Assembly (NCBI RefSeq): GCF_011605345.1
Contig: NZ_JAAOXM010000016.1
Span: 1-64,000, forward strand
Direction: 5' to 3'
DNA length: 64,000 nt
Source of the DNA: Burkholderia sp. D-99
Lineage (GTDB): Bacteria; Pseudomonadota; Gammaproteobacteria; Burkholderiales; Burkholderiaceae
The translations under genes and the position numbers were made by a program. The notes under the pieces are model-generated. The model ran no database searches. It was not told the DNA's origin and worked only from the letters and a program-made list of their open reading frames with translations. This document shows, piece by piece, positions 55,639-64,000 of this stretch (its first letter is position 1; each line of letters begins with the position of its first letter).

Positions 55639-56725
55639 TCGATTCTCCTTCGACGTAGGTCGCGGTGAGGTTCAGGTCGCGGTCGAACACCGCGAGGTCG
55701 GCCCATGCGCCGCGCTCGAGGCGGCCGCGATCGGTGACGCCGAGGTAGTCGGCCGCGTAGCGCGACATCCGGTTCGACACGTCGGCGATCGGCAGGCCGA
55801 GCGACACGAGGTTGCGCAGCGCCTGGTCCATCGTCAGCGTGCTGCCGGCGAGCGTGCCGTCGGCCAGCCGCACGCCGCCGAGGCACTTCGTCACGTGCTG
55901 GCTGCCGAGCCGGTATTCGCCGTCGGGCATGCCCGTTGCGGACGTGCTGTCGGTCACGACGTACAGGCGCGGGATCGCACGCAGCGCAGCACGAATCGCG
56001 CCCGGGTGCACGTGCAGCAGATCGGGAATGATTTCCGCGTATTCGGCATGAGCAAGCGCCGCGCCTACCAGGCCGGGGTTGCGGTGATGCAGCGGCGACA
56101 TCGCGTTGAACAGGTGCGTGAAGCCGCACGCGCCGTGCTTGAGCGCGGCCACTGCGTCGTCATAGGTCGCGAGCGAGTGGCCGAGCTGCACGCGTACGCC
56201 GCGTGCGGCCATCTCGCCGATGATCTCGATGTGGCCGGCGATTTCCGGCGCGAGCGTGACGACGCGGATCGGCGCGATCGACAGGTACTTCAGCACTTCG
56301 TCGAGCACGGCCGATACGGCCGCGTCGGGCTGCGCGCCGAGCTTGCCGGGGTTGATGTACGGGCCTTCGAGGTGCACGCCGAGCACGCGCGCGCCGCCCG
56401 GCGTGCGGGTGCGCGCGACGCTGCCGAGGTTGCCGACGACTTTCATCAGCTCGTCTCGCGGCGCGGTCATCGTCGTCGCGAGCAGGCTCGTCGTGCCGAA
56501 TTGCGCGTGCGTGCGGGCGATCGTCTCGATCGCGTCGCCGCCTTCCATCACGTCGGCACCGCCACCGCCATGGACATGCAGGTCGATGAAGCCGGGCAGG
56601 ATGTAAGGCGCGTCGTTCTTCGCGGGATCGACGGGCTTGCCGTCGAGCGTCGTGATGCGGCCGTTCTCGCTATCGAGCGAACCGTGAATCCAGCCGTCGG
56701 GGGTAAGGATGTTTCCAGTCAGCAT
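55622..56725 (-). CDS. nagA: N-acetylglucosamine-6-phosphate deacetylase
   Basis: A 367-residue amidohydrolase. Metal-binding and catalytic landmarks are PGFIDLHVHGGGGAD (about residues 45-59), GVHLEGPYINPGKLGA (about 123-138), the GHSLATYDDA and THLFNAMSPLHHRNPG histidines (about 188-225), and the catalytic Asp in LYVVTDSTSATG. AAGAGAA lies upstream of ATG 56725. Product glucosamine-6-P goes to NagB. It is separated from nagR by about 100 bases. Confidence 0.96.
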   Translation of the reverse strand: MLTGNILTPDGWIHGSLDSENGRITTLDGKPVDPAKNDAPYILPGFIDLHVHGGGGADVMEGGDAIETIARTHAQFGTTSLLATTMTAPRDELMKVVGNLGSVARTRTPGGARVLGVHLEGPYINPGKLGAQPDAAVSAVLDEVLKYLSIAPIRVVTLAPEIAGHIEIIGEMAARGVRVQLGHSLATYDDAVAALKHGACGFTHLFNAMSPLHHRNPGLVGAALAHAEYAEIIPDLLHVHPGAIRAALRAIPRLYVVTDSTSATGMPDGEYRLGSQHVTKCLGGVRLADGTLAGSTLTMDQALRNLVSLGLPIADVSNRMSRYAADYLGVTDRGRLERGAWADLAVFDRDLNLTATYVEGESIVEYA

Positions 56726-56823
56726 GACGTTCTCTTGATGATCTGGTGACGCGGGCATCCGCGTCGTGATTTGCAAATTCGTGTCGTTGCTTCTCGCCTG
56801 TCGCGCGCGGGCAGTCTCGCGCG

Positions 56824-57558
56824 TCAGCGTTTCAGTTCGGCGACGAAGTCGTAGTAGTCGTCGCGGCAATACGTTTCGCTCACTTCGATCGCGCGCTGGT
56901 CGGCGCCGTAGCCGATCCGTCTGATCACCAGCAGCGCCGAGCCCGGCTGAACCGCCATCCATTTCGCGATCGCGTGCGTCGCGTTCGCCGCGCGAAAGTG
57001 CTGCAGCGCGCGCACGACGGTCATCCCGCGCGCCTCGAGGTACTCGTACAGCGACGCACCGAGCACCTGCGGATCGGGCACCACCGCGGCCGGCAGCGTC
57101 GAGTGCTCGACCGCCATCACGATGCCGTCCGCGCGGCGCAGCCGTTCGAGCCGCGCCACCGTCGCGCCGGGTGCGAGGCCGAGATGCGTGATCTCGTCAC
57201 GGCTCGCGGCGCGCAGCGTGCGCGACAGCCACACCGAATCGGGCACGAAGCCGCGCTGCTTCATCTTCGCGGTGAAGCCGACGAGACGCGACAGCGGATC
57301 GGCGACGCGCGGCGTGATGAAGCTGCCCGCCCCACGCGCCCGCTTGATCAGCCCCTGCTCGACCAGCAGCGCGAGTGCGCGACGGGCCGTGATCCGCGAT
57401 ACGCCGACCGACACCGACAGCAGCCGCTCCGACGGCAGCGCCTCGCCGGCCCGCCACGCGCCGGCGTGGATCGCGCTCGCCAGGTTGCGGGCGAGCTGCA
57501 GATAGAGCGGCGTGTCGCTGAGGGGATCGGGCGCCAGTTCGGACCAGCCGGTTTCCAT
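56824..57558 (-). CDS. nagR: GntR family (HutC subfamily) regulator of the nag operon
   Basis: A 244-residue regulator. The N-terminal winged helix-turn-helix (about residues 12-80: PLYLQLARNLASAIHAGAWRAGEALPSERLL, then VSRITARRALALLVEQGLI) is followed by a UTRA effector domain (about 100-240). Order nagR-nagA-nagB-nagF-nagE is the one described in Pseudomonas aeruginosa, where NagR represses the operon and responds to GlcNAc-6-P. A palindrome over the promoter upstream suggests autoregulation. The ATG 57558 has a GGAGGCACAT-type site. Confidence 0.9.
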   Translation of the reverse strand: METGWSELAPDPLSDTPLYLQLARNLASAIHAGAWRAGEALPSERLLSVSVGVSRITARRALALLVEQGLIKRARGAGSFITPRVADPLSRLVGFTAKMKQRGFVPDSVWLSRTLRAASRDEITHLGLAPGATVARLERLRRADGIVMAVEHSTLPAAVVPDPQVLGASLYEYLEARGMTVVRALQHFRAANATHAIAKWMAVQPGSALLVIRRIGYGADQRAIEVSETYCRDDYYDFVAELKR

Positions 57559-57606
57559 GTGCCTCCGGGTGTCGGACGACGATCTCGGACCGTCGAAAGT
57601 GAACGC

Positions 57607-57646
57607 ATTATATAACCACCATAATACCAGTCAACAAACTGGTATT
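57607..57646 (-). promoter_or_regulatory. nag operon promoter and NagR operator
   Basis: On the minus strand TTGACT (57629-57634), a 16-base spacer and a perfect TATAAT (57607-57612). The inverted repeat AATACCAGT-N6-ACTGGTATT (57623-57646) covers the -35. The predicted start is about 57600, 42 bases from the nagR ATG. Confidence 0.7.
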
Positions 57647-57730
57647 AGCGGCGTGGAAATCGCCGAAAGCCTTGCCAGGCAAGCGTTTTAGTAGCAATAA
57701 ATCCTTTGTTTACAACGCGATGCGGGATAG

Positions 57731-57836
57731 GGATTTACCCGGATTGGTATGCAAGGGGACAGTTCCGGCGCTGGATTTACCGGGTTTGGAGAGCTGGAAA
57801 CGATACCGGAATAGAACCAGTTCAGCCGACTGGTAT
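57731..57836. repeat. upstream direct repeats and extra operator-like site
   Basis: Direct repeat GGATTTACCCGGATTGG (57731) and GGATTTACCGGGTTTGG (57773), 42 bases apart, 15 of 17 identical. ACCAGT-N7-ACTGGT lies at 57816-57834, and TGGTATGCA occurs at 57745 and 57831. Together with the promoter operator this fills the 320-base gap between nagR and dnaE2; no gene seen. Confidence 0.5.
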
Positions 57837-57878
57837 GCACCTGGCGGCAGCACGCGGGCAGCGTGCCGGCGCGATGCA

Positions 57879-60800
57879 TCAATGGAACTCGCGGCTCGAC
57901 GTGCGCAGGCCGCCGAGCAGCGGCGTCAGATCCTCGAAATGCTGCACAACGAGGTGCCTCACGTCGCTCGCGACCTGCCACACGCCGGACGCGGCCAGCA
58001 GCCGCGAATCGAGGGTTTCGCGGCGCTGCCGCGCGAGCAGCTCGGGCCGGACGATCAGGTTCACGCAGCCCGTTTCGTCTTCGAGCGTCATGAACATCAC
58101 GCCTTTCGCGGTGCCCGGCATCTGCCGTGCGGTCACGAGCCCGCACGCGCGCGCGAGCCGGCCGTCGGGGCGGTCGTGCAATTCGGCCGCGGACGACAGC
58201 CGCCGCGCGCGTAGCTCGGGCCGCAGCAGCGCGACGGGGTGGCGGTTCAGCGTGAGGCCGGTGGTGTGATAGTCGGCGAGGATGTCGTCGGCTTCCGACG
58301 GCGCGCCGAGCGCGGGCTTCTCTTCCTCGTCGATCGGCGCGGTCGCCAGCAGGTCGCGCTCCGGCGCCGCCGCGACGGCCTGCCACAACGCGTCGCGGCG
58401 ATGGCCGGCGAGCGTCGCGAGCGCGTTCGCGGCGGCGAGCGCTTCGAGGTCGCGGCGTTCGAGTTGCGCGCGGCGTGCAAGGGTGTCGACGTTGTCGAAG
58501 GGGCCCGACGCGCGTGCGGCTTCGATCCTGCGGACAGCGGCTTCCCCCAGACCGCTCACGAGCGACAGTCCGAGCCGAACGGCCGGCTGGCCGTGCGGCA
58601 GCGGCTGGCCGGGCAGCGCTTCGAGCGATGCTTCCCAGTTGCTTTGCGTCACGTCGATCGGCAGCACCTGCACACCGTGGCGCTTCGCGTCCTGCACGAG
58701 TTGCGACGGCGGGTAAAAACCCATCGGCTGGCTGTTCAACAATGCCGCGAGGAAGATCGCCGGTTCGTGGCATTTGAGCCAGCTGCTGGCGTAGGCGAGC
58801 TTCGCGAAGCTGGCCGCGTGGCTCTCGGGGAAACCGTAATCGCCGAAACCCTTGATCTGCTCGAAAATCTGTTCGGCAAACTCGGGCGGATAGTCGCGCT
58901 CGCGCATCCCGTCGACGATCTTGCTGTGATATTGCTCCAGATTGCCCTTGCGCTTCCACGCGGCCATCGCGCGCCGCAACTGGTCGGCCTCACCGGCCGT
59001 GAAGCCGGCCGCGATCATCGCGATCTGCATCACCTGCTCCTGGAAGATCGGCACGCCGTACGTCCGTGCGAGCGCAGGCTTCAAGTCCTCCTTTGGATAA
59101 CTGACCTTTTCGATGCCCTGGCGCCGTTTCAGGTAGGGATGCACTGCCCCGCCCTGGATCGGCCCCGGCCGCACGATCGCAACCTCGATCACCAGATCGT
59201 AGTAAGTACGCGGGCGCAGGCGCGGCAGCATCGACATCTGCGCACGCGATTCGATCTGGAACACGCCAACCGTGTCGGCGCGGCAGATCATGTCGTAGGT
59301 CGCTTCGTCATCCTGCGGAATGTGCTTCAGCGTAAACGGCTCACCATCCGGCTCCGGCGGCCCGCGCCACGCGGTGCGCATGTCGAATGCGCGATGCAGC
59401 GCCGACAGCATGCCGAGCGCGAGCACGTCGACCTTCATCAGCCCGAGTGCTTCGAGATCGTCCTTGTCCCACTGGATCACGCGCCGCCCGTCCATCGCCG
59501 CGTTCTCGACCGGCACGAGCCGCGTGAGCTTGCCGCGGCTGATCACGAAGCCGCCGGAGTGCTGCGACAGGTGGCGCGGAAAGTTCAGCAGCCGCGCGGC
59601 GAGCCGGGCCCACGCCTGGATGAGCGGCGTCTCGGGATCAAGCCCGGTCGTCGAGAATTGCTGCAGCAGGTCGCGGCTGCCGTCGAACCAGCGGTGCGCT
59701 TTCGCGACGCGATCGACCAGCATCGGATCGACGCCGAGCGCCTTGCCGGTCTCGCGCAGCACGCCGCGCGGGCGATAGGTCGAGACCGCGGCCGCAAGTG
59801 CTGCGCGGTCGTGCCCGTACTTCTCGTAGATATGCTGAATCACCTCTTCCCGGCGCTGATGCTCGAAATCGACGTCGATGTCGGGCGGCTCGCCGCGCTC
59901 CGCGCTGATGAAGCGCTCGAACAGCATCGTGCTTTGCTCGGGATTCACTTCGGTGATGCCGAGGCAGTAACAGACGACCGAGTTCGCGGCCGAGCCTCGG
60001 CCCTGGCACAGGATGTTCTGACTGCGCGCGTATTTGACGATGTCGTAGACGGTCAGGAAGAACGGTTCGTAGCTCAGTCGTGCAATCAGGTCGAGTTCAT
60101 AGCGGATCTGCTTCTCGACTTTCTCCGGAATACCCTGCGGATAGCGTTCCGCCGCCCCTGCCCGGGTTTCCTGTTCCAGATAGCTCGTCGGTGTGAGCCC
60201 CTTCGGCACGATCTCGTCGGGATACTCGTAGCGAAGCGAGCTGAGTTTGAAATCGCACGCATCGAGAATCGCGCACGTCTGCGCGATCTCGTCCGCCGAG
60301 TACAACTGCCCGATGCGCTGCCGCAAACGCAGGTGCTGTTCCGCATTCGGCGCCAGTGCATAACCGCACTCCGAAACCGGCATCCCGACGCGGATCGCCG
60401 TCATCACGTCCTGCAGCTCCTTGCACGAGCGCCGGTGCATCGTCACGTCGCCCAGCGCGACGATGCGCACGCCACGCCGCTCGCCGGCCGCGCGAATCTC
60501 CTCGCGCTGCGCGCCATCCAGCGCGCGCTGCAACTGCACGAGCCCGAGCCGCGCACGTTCGCCGAACGTCGCGCGAAACCACGCGACCTGTGCATCGAGC
60601 ACGTCCGCGCGCACCGGGTACGCGGGCACGAGAATCGCGAAGCAGTCGGGCATGCCGCGCAGGTGTGCGAACTCCGCAGGCGGCGCCGACAGCATCCGCG
60701 ACGTCAGCTTGTAGGTGCCCTTTGGCGACGCCATCCGCCGCCATGAAATCAGCTCTGAAAGATTGCCGTACCCCTCGCGATTCTGTGCAAGCAACACGAG

Positions 60801-61082
60801 CCCGAACGCACCGGGGCCCGGATCGTGGCCGGGCGCGACGTCATCCGGCGTGACTTCGAAGTACGAACCGATGACGAGCGGCAGCCCTTTCGCCTTCGCC
60901 GCGACATGCATGCGCGGTGCGCCTGCCAACGAGCATTCGTCGGTGATCGCGATCCCGCGATAGCCGAGCTCGAACGCACGCTCGACCAGTTCTTCCGCAT
61001 GCGACGCGCCATGCAGGAACGAAAAGTTCGAGCGGCAGAACAACTCCGCGTAATCGGGCAGCCAACTGAATTCCGCAATCAT
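57879..61082 (-). CDS. dnaE2: error-prone DNA polymerase (DnaE2)
   Basis: A 1067-residue C-family polymerase. The N-terminal PHP domain (YAELFCRSNFSFLHGASHAEELVERA, about residues 11-80) is followed by the polymerase palm with GRGSAANSVVCYCLGITEV (about 360-378) and the catalytic acidic motif PPDIDVDFEHQRREEVI (about 395-411), and by a C-terminal OB domain (GVMFMTLEDETGCVNLIV). Length and lack of extended clamp-binding sequences fit DnaE2 rather than DnaE1. The gene follows imuB by 6 bases, completing the SOS mutasome. Confidence 0.95.
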   Translation of the reverse strand: MIAEFSWLPDYAELFCRSNFSFLHGASHAEELVERAFELGYRGIAITDECSLAGAPRMHVAAKAKGLPLVIGSYFEVTPDDVAPGHDPGPGAFGLVLLAQNREGYGNLSELISWRRMASPKGTYKLTSRMLSAPPAEFAHLRGMPDCFAILVPAYPVRADVLDAQVAWFRATFGERARLGLVQLQRALDGAQREEIRAAGERRGVRIVALGDVTMHRRSCKELQDVMTAIRVGMPVSECGYALAPNAEQHLRLRQRIGQLYSADEIAQTCAILDACDFKLSSLRYEYPDEIVPKGLTPTSYLEQETRAGAAERYPQGIPEKVEKQIRYELDLIARLSYEPFFLTVYDIVKYARSQNILCQGRGSAANSVVCYCLGITEVNPEQSTMLFERFISAERGEPPDIDVDFEHQRREEVIQHIYEKYGHDRAALAAAVSTYRPRGVLRETGKALGVDPMLVDRVAKAHRWFDGSRDLLQQFSTTGLDPETPLIQAWARLAARLLNFPRHLSQHSGGFVISRGKLTRLVPVENAAMDGRRVIQWDKDDLEALGLMKVDVLALGMLSALHRAFDMRTAWRGPPEPDGEPFTLKHIPQDDEATYDMICRADTVGVFQIESRAQMSMLPRLRPRTYYDLVIEVAIVRPGPIQGGAVHPYLKRRQGIEKVSYPKEDLKPALARTYGVPIFQEQVMQIAMIAAGFTAGEADQLRRAMAAWKRKGNLEQYHSKIVDGMRERDYPPEFAEQIFEQIKGFGDYGFPESHAASFAKLAYASSWLKCHEPAIFLAALLNSQPMGFYPPSQLVQDAKRHGVQVLPIDVTQSNWEASLEALPGQPLPHGQPAVRLGLSLVSGLGEAAVRRIEAARASGPFDNVDTLARRAQLERRDLEALAAANALATLAGHRRDALWQAVAAAPERDLLATAPIDEEEKPALGAPSEADDILADYHTTGLTLNRHPVALLRPELRARRLSSAAELHDRPDGRLARACGLVTARQMPGTAKGVMFMTLEDETGCVNLIVRPELLARQRRETLDSRLLAASGVWQVASDVRHLVVQHFEDLTPLLGGLRTSSREFH

Positions 61083-61088
61083 GACCGT

Positions 61089-62579
61089 TCACCCGAACAA
61101 GCCGTGCAGGAACCAGTGCGGCTCGGACTCGCTCCCCGCCCGCTCCCTGAACACCCAATAGCACGCACCGGCTTCGTCCTGCGCGACGTGGTAATCACGA
61201 GCGGCGAGTTGACCATCGAACCACCCGGCCTCGATCCGCTCCGCTGACGACATCATCCTCAGCGGCGTATGAAATACCGGCCGGTTCTCACGCATCAACA
61301 ACGGCAGCGGCTCGGCGAGCAGCCACGCGGGCCTCGGCGGCACCGCAGGCGGCCCGCCGGCCGGCTTGCCGGCCTGCGCATCGAGCGGCAGCCAACGGTT
61401 CGCGGCCTCGGGCCGGTGATCGGCGACGGGTGCCGCGCGCAGCACGTTCTCCGCGCCGAGCCGTGCGACCAGCAGCTCGAACAGCCGCGCGCGTGTCTCT
61501 TTCGTGCCGCCCGGTTCGGGGAAAAGATCGTCGGCCGGCGGCGCGACCGATTCGACGCGCGTGGCCTTCAGACGCACAGCAATCACCGCGGCCGGCAACT
61601 CGACGCGCGCGAGCCGCTCGCCGAGCAGCCGCATGAAATGCGCCTCGTCCCTCACGGGTGCGGCGAACGCGAGCTCGAGCGGCGTCGGCGGCACGGCTTG
61701 GCGGCCGCGTTCGTGCTCGAGATCGAACGTCATCGCGGCCAGCGACAGTTGCCGCGCGGCCAGCCAGCCGCAGAGCTGCACGACGAGCCGCCGCGCAACG
61801 AACAACACGGCTTCCGCGTATTCGACACGCTCCTGCAATTCGAGCCGTACGTCGAACACCGGCGGCACTGCCATCCACGCAAGCGGCTCGACCGCGTCGC
61901 CATACGCGCGATCGAGCGCGGCCAGCAACGCGGGGCCGCAGCGGCGCTGCAGCCCCGCGCGCGGCAAGCCGCGCAGATCGGCGAGCGTGCGGCAACCGAG
62001 GCCGTCGAACCAGCCCGCATACGGACGCGCATCGGGCAGCAGCACGCACGGCAGCCGGTCGAGCGAACGAACGAGCGACACCTGGCCGGCGATACGGCGC
62101 CGGATGCGCGCACGGGCCGACACGCGCGCGAGCAGCCACGCGCCGCCCCCGGTCGGCGCGGCGGACAGGCGCGCCGCATAGCCGAGCGCCGCGAGCGTCG
62201 CACGCACCTGGCGGCACAGCGACGGCAACCCGCCGAACAGCCGCAAGCTCGGGCCGACGTCGACGATCAGCGTGGCTTCGTCGTCGAGCGCGACGCACGG
62301 CGAGAAGCGCAGCAACGCGAGCGCGACCGCGCGCAGCGCATCGGCTTCGCGCGCGGGATCGCGTTCGACGAGCTGCGTCGCGGGCGCGAGCGTCAGCACG
62401 CCGCCGCGCTTCATGCCCGCGCGCACGCCATGCCGGCGCGCGGACGCATCGGCGATCAGCACGACGCCTTGCTCGAGCACCGCGCAGCCTGCGTCGTCGT
62501 CCGCCGCGCCGTCAGACGGCGGCGCGACGCACACGTCGAGCGGCAGGCGCGGCAGATGGATGCCGAGCAAGACGCGCAT
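61089..62579 (-). CDS. imuB: DNA polymerase Y family protein ImuB
   Basis: A 496-residue Y-family-like protein. The N-terminus MRVLLGIHLPRLPLDV occupies the place of the catalytic palm, but the acidic residues required for catalysis are absent, as in other ImuB proteins that act as clamp-binding adapters rather than polymerases. A QLSLAAM stretch near residue 275 could interact with the sliding clamp; the true site is not certain. The start at 62579 lies inside the imuA coding region (68-base overlap). It recruits DnaE2 to lesions. Confidence 0.9.
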   Translation of the reverse strand: MRVLLGIHLPRLPLDVCVAPPSDGAADDDAGCAVLEQGVVLIADASARRHGVRAGMKRGGVLTLAPATQLVERDPAREADALRAVALALLRFSPCVALDDEATLIVDVGPSLRLFGGLPSLCRQVRATLAALGYAARLSAAPTGGGAWLLARVSARARIRRRIAGQVSLVRSLDRLPCVLLPDARPYAGWFDGLGCRTLADLRGLPRAGLQRRCGPALLAALDRAYGDAVEPLAWMAVPPVFDVRLELQERVEYAEAVLFVARRLVVQLCGWLAARQLSLAAMTFDLEHERGRQAVPPTPLELAFAAPVRDEAHFMRLLGERLARVELPAAVIAVRLKATRVESVAPPADDLFPEPGGTKETRARLFELLVARLGAENVLRAAPVADHRPEAANRWLPLDAQAGKPAGGPPAVPPRPAWLLAEPLPLLMRENRPVFHTPLRMMSSAERIEAGWFDGQLAARDYHVAQDEAGACYWVFRERAGSESEPHWFLHGLFG

Positions 62580-63219
62580 AGCGGCTCTCCACGATGGGCG
62601 ACGGCAGGTCGAGCACGAGCGGCTCGCTGCGTGCGGGGCCGCGACGCTTGACGATGTCGAGCGACACGCCGCCCGGCACGGGGTACAGCTCGACACGCAG
62701 CACGGCCGGCGACGGTTGCCGCGCGGCCGACAGCGGCCGCAGCATCACGAACAGCGTATCGCCCGTGCGCGCGGCCGCGAGATGCAGGCGCCGCAGCGCA
62801 TCGGGCCGCGCGTCCTGCCACAGCAGCAGCGCGCCGCAACAGCCGGTCTTGAGCGCCTGCTCGGCGGCCCACAGCGCATCCGTGCGGCTGCCGGCACGCA
62901 GCCACAGCAGCGCGTCGGCCGGCACGCCGAGACTGGCGAGCGCGGTGGCATGCGGCGACTGCGGCGGCGCGACGAGCGCAAGCGGACGCCGGGCGCTGAC
63001 GGTGCGTGCAAGCGCGGGCGCGAGCAGCCGCATCTCGCCACAGCCCGGCTGCGCGGCCAGCAGTTCGACGAGCCCGCCGACCGGCCAGCCGCCGCCCGGC
63101 AACTCGGCCGACAGCGACGCGAAGCCGGTATCGATCGTGCGCGGGCCGCCGCGCGCGAGCTGGGAACCGCGCCAGAGGGACGGATGAAGGGATTCGGGAG
63201 AAATGGAGGATGCGAGCAT
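62512..63219 (-). CDS. imuA: ImuA (RecA/SulA-like translesion accessory protein)
   Basis: A 235-residue RecA-related protein. The core ELPGGGWPVGGLVELLA resembles the start of a RecA ATPase domain, and the tail is Arg/Ala-rich. It is the first gene of the imuA-imuB-dnaE2 cassette. Start at 63219 (MLASSISPESLHPS) is four codons inside a longer in-frame start and is preceded by a short gap to the LexA box. The 3' end extends 68 bases into imuB. Role in mutasome assembly is known from homologues, not shown here. Confidence 0.88.
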   Translation of the reverse strand: MLASSISPESLHPSLWRGSQLARGGPRTIDTGFASLSAELPGGGWPVGGLVELLAAQPGCGEMRLLAPALARTVSARRPLALVAPPQSPHATALASLGVPADALLWLRAGSRTDALWAAEQALKTGCCGALLLWQDARPDALRRLHLAAARTGDTLFVMLRPLSAARQPSPAVLRVELYPVPGGVSLDIVKRRGPARSEPLVLDLPSPIVESRYARLARHPSAAPAARRVRRAAV

Positions 63220-63233
63220 GACGCCACCCACAA

Positions 63234-63249
63234 CTGTATGGATATACAG
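63234..63249. promoter_or_regulatory. LexA (SOS) box of imuA-imuB-dnaE2
   Basis: Exact CTGT-N8-ACAG with AT-rich centre (ATGGATAT) and flanking AA/TA. It sits 15 bases before the imuA ATG. Confidence 0.93.
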
Positions 63250-63515
63250 TATATGGCAATGCGCTCGCGTCGCACAGCATCGGTGCGAAACCGCTTTTCG
63301 TCAGAGGAAAAACGACGGGACAGCCGGCGCGGCCGTCATGTTACGCCGCACCGGAGCGGGCGTGGCCGGATCATGTCGCCCGAACGCGCTCCACCGCCAT
63401 CCGGGCGGAATCGCCGGTCCGATTTGCCGACCCGATTCGCCTGGCCGACACGCCAACCCGCACGCGAACCGGCACGATGCGGCACCCCGCACCGCACCGG
63501 CCCGCCGGCCGCCCG

Positions 63516-64000
63516 TCAGCCGAGCAGCAATGCGTCGTCGTCGAGTTGCTCGTGACGCACCTTCTCGAACATCTGCAGCAGGTCCGGCACGTCGAGGCCC
63601 TTGCGTGCGTCGCCCGACACGTCGAGCACGACCTGCCCCTGGTGCAGCATCACCGTGCGGTCGCCGTAGTCGAGCGCCTGCCGCATGCTGTGCGTGACCA
63701 TCATCGTCGTCAGCTTGCTCTCGGCGACGATGCGCGCGGTCAGCTCCAGCACGAACGCAGCCGTCTTCGGATCCAGCGCGGCCGTGTGCTCGTCGAGCAG
63801 CAGGATCCGCGACGGCCGCAGCGACGCCATCAACAGGCTCACCGCCTGCCGCTGGCCGCCCGACAGCAGCCCGATCCGGTCGGTCAACCGGTTTTCCAGC
63901 CCGAGATTCAGGAGCCGCAGCTTGTCGCGGAACAGCTCGCGCGACGGCCGGTCGAGCGCGGCCTTGAAGCCGCGCCGCGCGCCGCGCGCCATCGCGAGCG
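63516..64000 (-). CDS. ABC transporter ATP-binding protein, partial
   Basis: The C-terminal 160 residues of an ABC ATPase; the 5' part lies beyond the right edge. The visible part has the signature LSGGQRQAVSLLMASL, Walker B ILLLDEHTAALDP and the switch MMVTHSMRQALDYGDR. These are characteristic of the ATPase partner of ABC importers for amino-acid-like or aromatic substrates in the YnjD/PhnK-like group. The visible Met near 63992 is unlikely to be the true start. Substrate unknown. Confidence 0.8.
   Translation of the reverse strand, partial: LAMARGARRGFKAALDRPSRELFRDKLRLLNLGLENRLTDRIGLLSGGQRQAVSLLMASLRPSRILLLDEHTAALDPKTAAFVLELTARIVAESKLTTMMVTHSMRQALDYGDRTVMLHQGQVVLDVSGDARKGLDVPDLLQMFEKVRHEQLDDDALLLG

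Overview
The window is a contiguous stretch of a high-GC (roughly two-thirds G+C), gene-dense beta-proteobacterial chromosome. Gene content and order point to Burkholderia, most likely the B. cepacia complex, chromosome 1. Pointers include the TPR-lolB-ispE-tRNA-Gln-prs-rplY-pth block, the kdsD-kdsC-lptC-lptA-lptB-rpoN-hpf-ptsN-hprK-rapZ block, a PHA phasin, and GlcNAc PTS genes in the nag order known from Pseudomonas. I see no insertion sequence, prophage, integrase or CRISPR array; this is core-genome DNA.

Layout. 1-5.5 kb, minus strand: thiolase (partial), phasin, orphan ParA, two DNA glycosylases (Mpg, Mug), ssb and an MFS transporter. 5.8-10 kb, plus: uvrA and an AI-2E family permease. 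10-15.2 kb, minus: purU, a DUF4743/Nudix protein overlapping a LysE exporter, apt and a KefB-type antiporter. 15.4-24.6 kb, plus: Kdo/LPS transport genes, sigma-54, hibernation factor, PTS-Ntr, HPr kinase, RapZ and a LON-domain protein. 24.8-26.8 kb, minus: mutY and mutM (GO system). 26.9-34 kb, plus: TPR protein, lolB, ispE, tRNA-Gln(TTG), prs, rplY, pth, hisC. 34-35.6 kb, minus: ferredoxin, coaD, rsmD. 35.9-41 kb: ftsY, maleylacetoacetate isomerase (minus), ybiB-like gene, a leucine leader peptide and long-form leuA. 41-43.4 kb: NTF2-like protein, PagL-type lipid A deacylase, and rpoH behind a perfect CIRCE element. 43.7-46.9 kb: cydP-cydA-cydB-cydX, a cytochrome bd oxidase. 47.5-57.6 kb: a GlcNAc/chitobiose regulon (GH20 hexosaminidase; nagR-nagA-nagB-nagF-nagE converging on it). 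57.9-63.2 kb, minus: imuA-imuB-dnaE2 mutasome behind a perfect LexA box. 63.5 kb to the end: a partial ABC ATPase.

Themes. DNA maintenance is heavily represented (ssb, uvrA, mug, mpg, mutY, mutM, imuAB-dnaE2). Phosphotransfer control appears twice: ptsN/hprK/rapZ, and an EIIA-HPr-EI fusion with an IIC-IIB-IIB' permease. The HPr domain of that fusion keeps a serine where HPr kinase phosphorylates HPr.

The most notable non-coding signals are these. (1) A 24-codon leader peptide with four rare CTA leucine codons near its end, initiated at or next to the predicted transcription start and folding into a stem upstream of leuA. (2) Nag-type TACCAGT/ACTGGTA operators overlapping two well-formed promoters. 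(3) CIRCE at rpoH, a near-consensus FNR box at cyd and a LexA box at imuA. (4) A likely leaderless kdsD. No wholly new multi-gene system was recognised; the leucine leader and the degenerate second IIB domain are the best candidates for follow-up.
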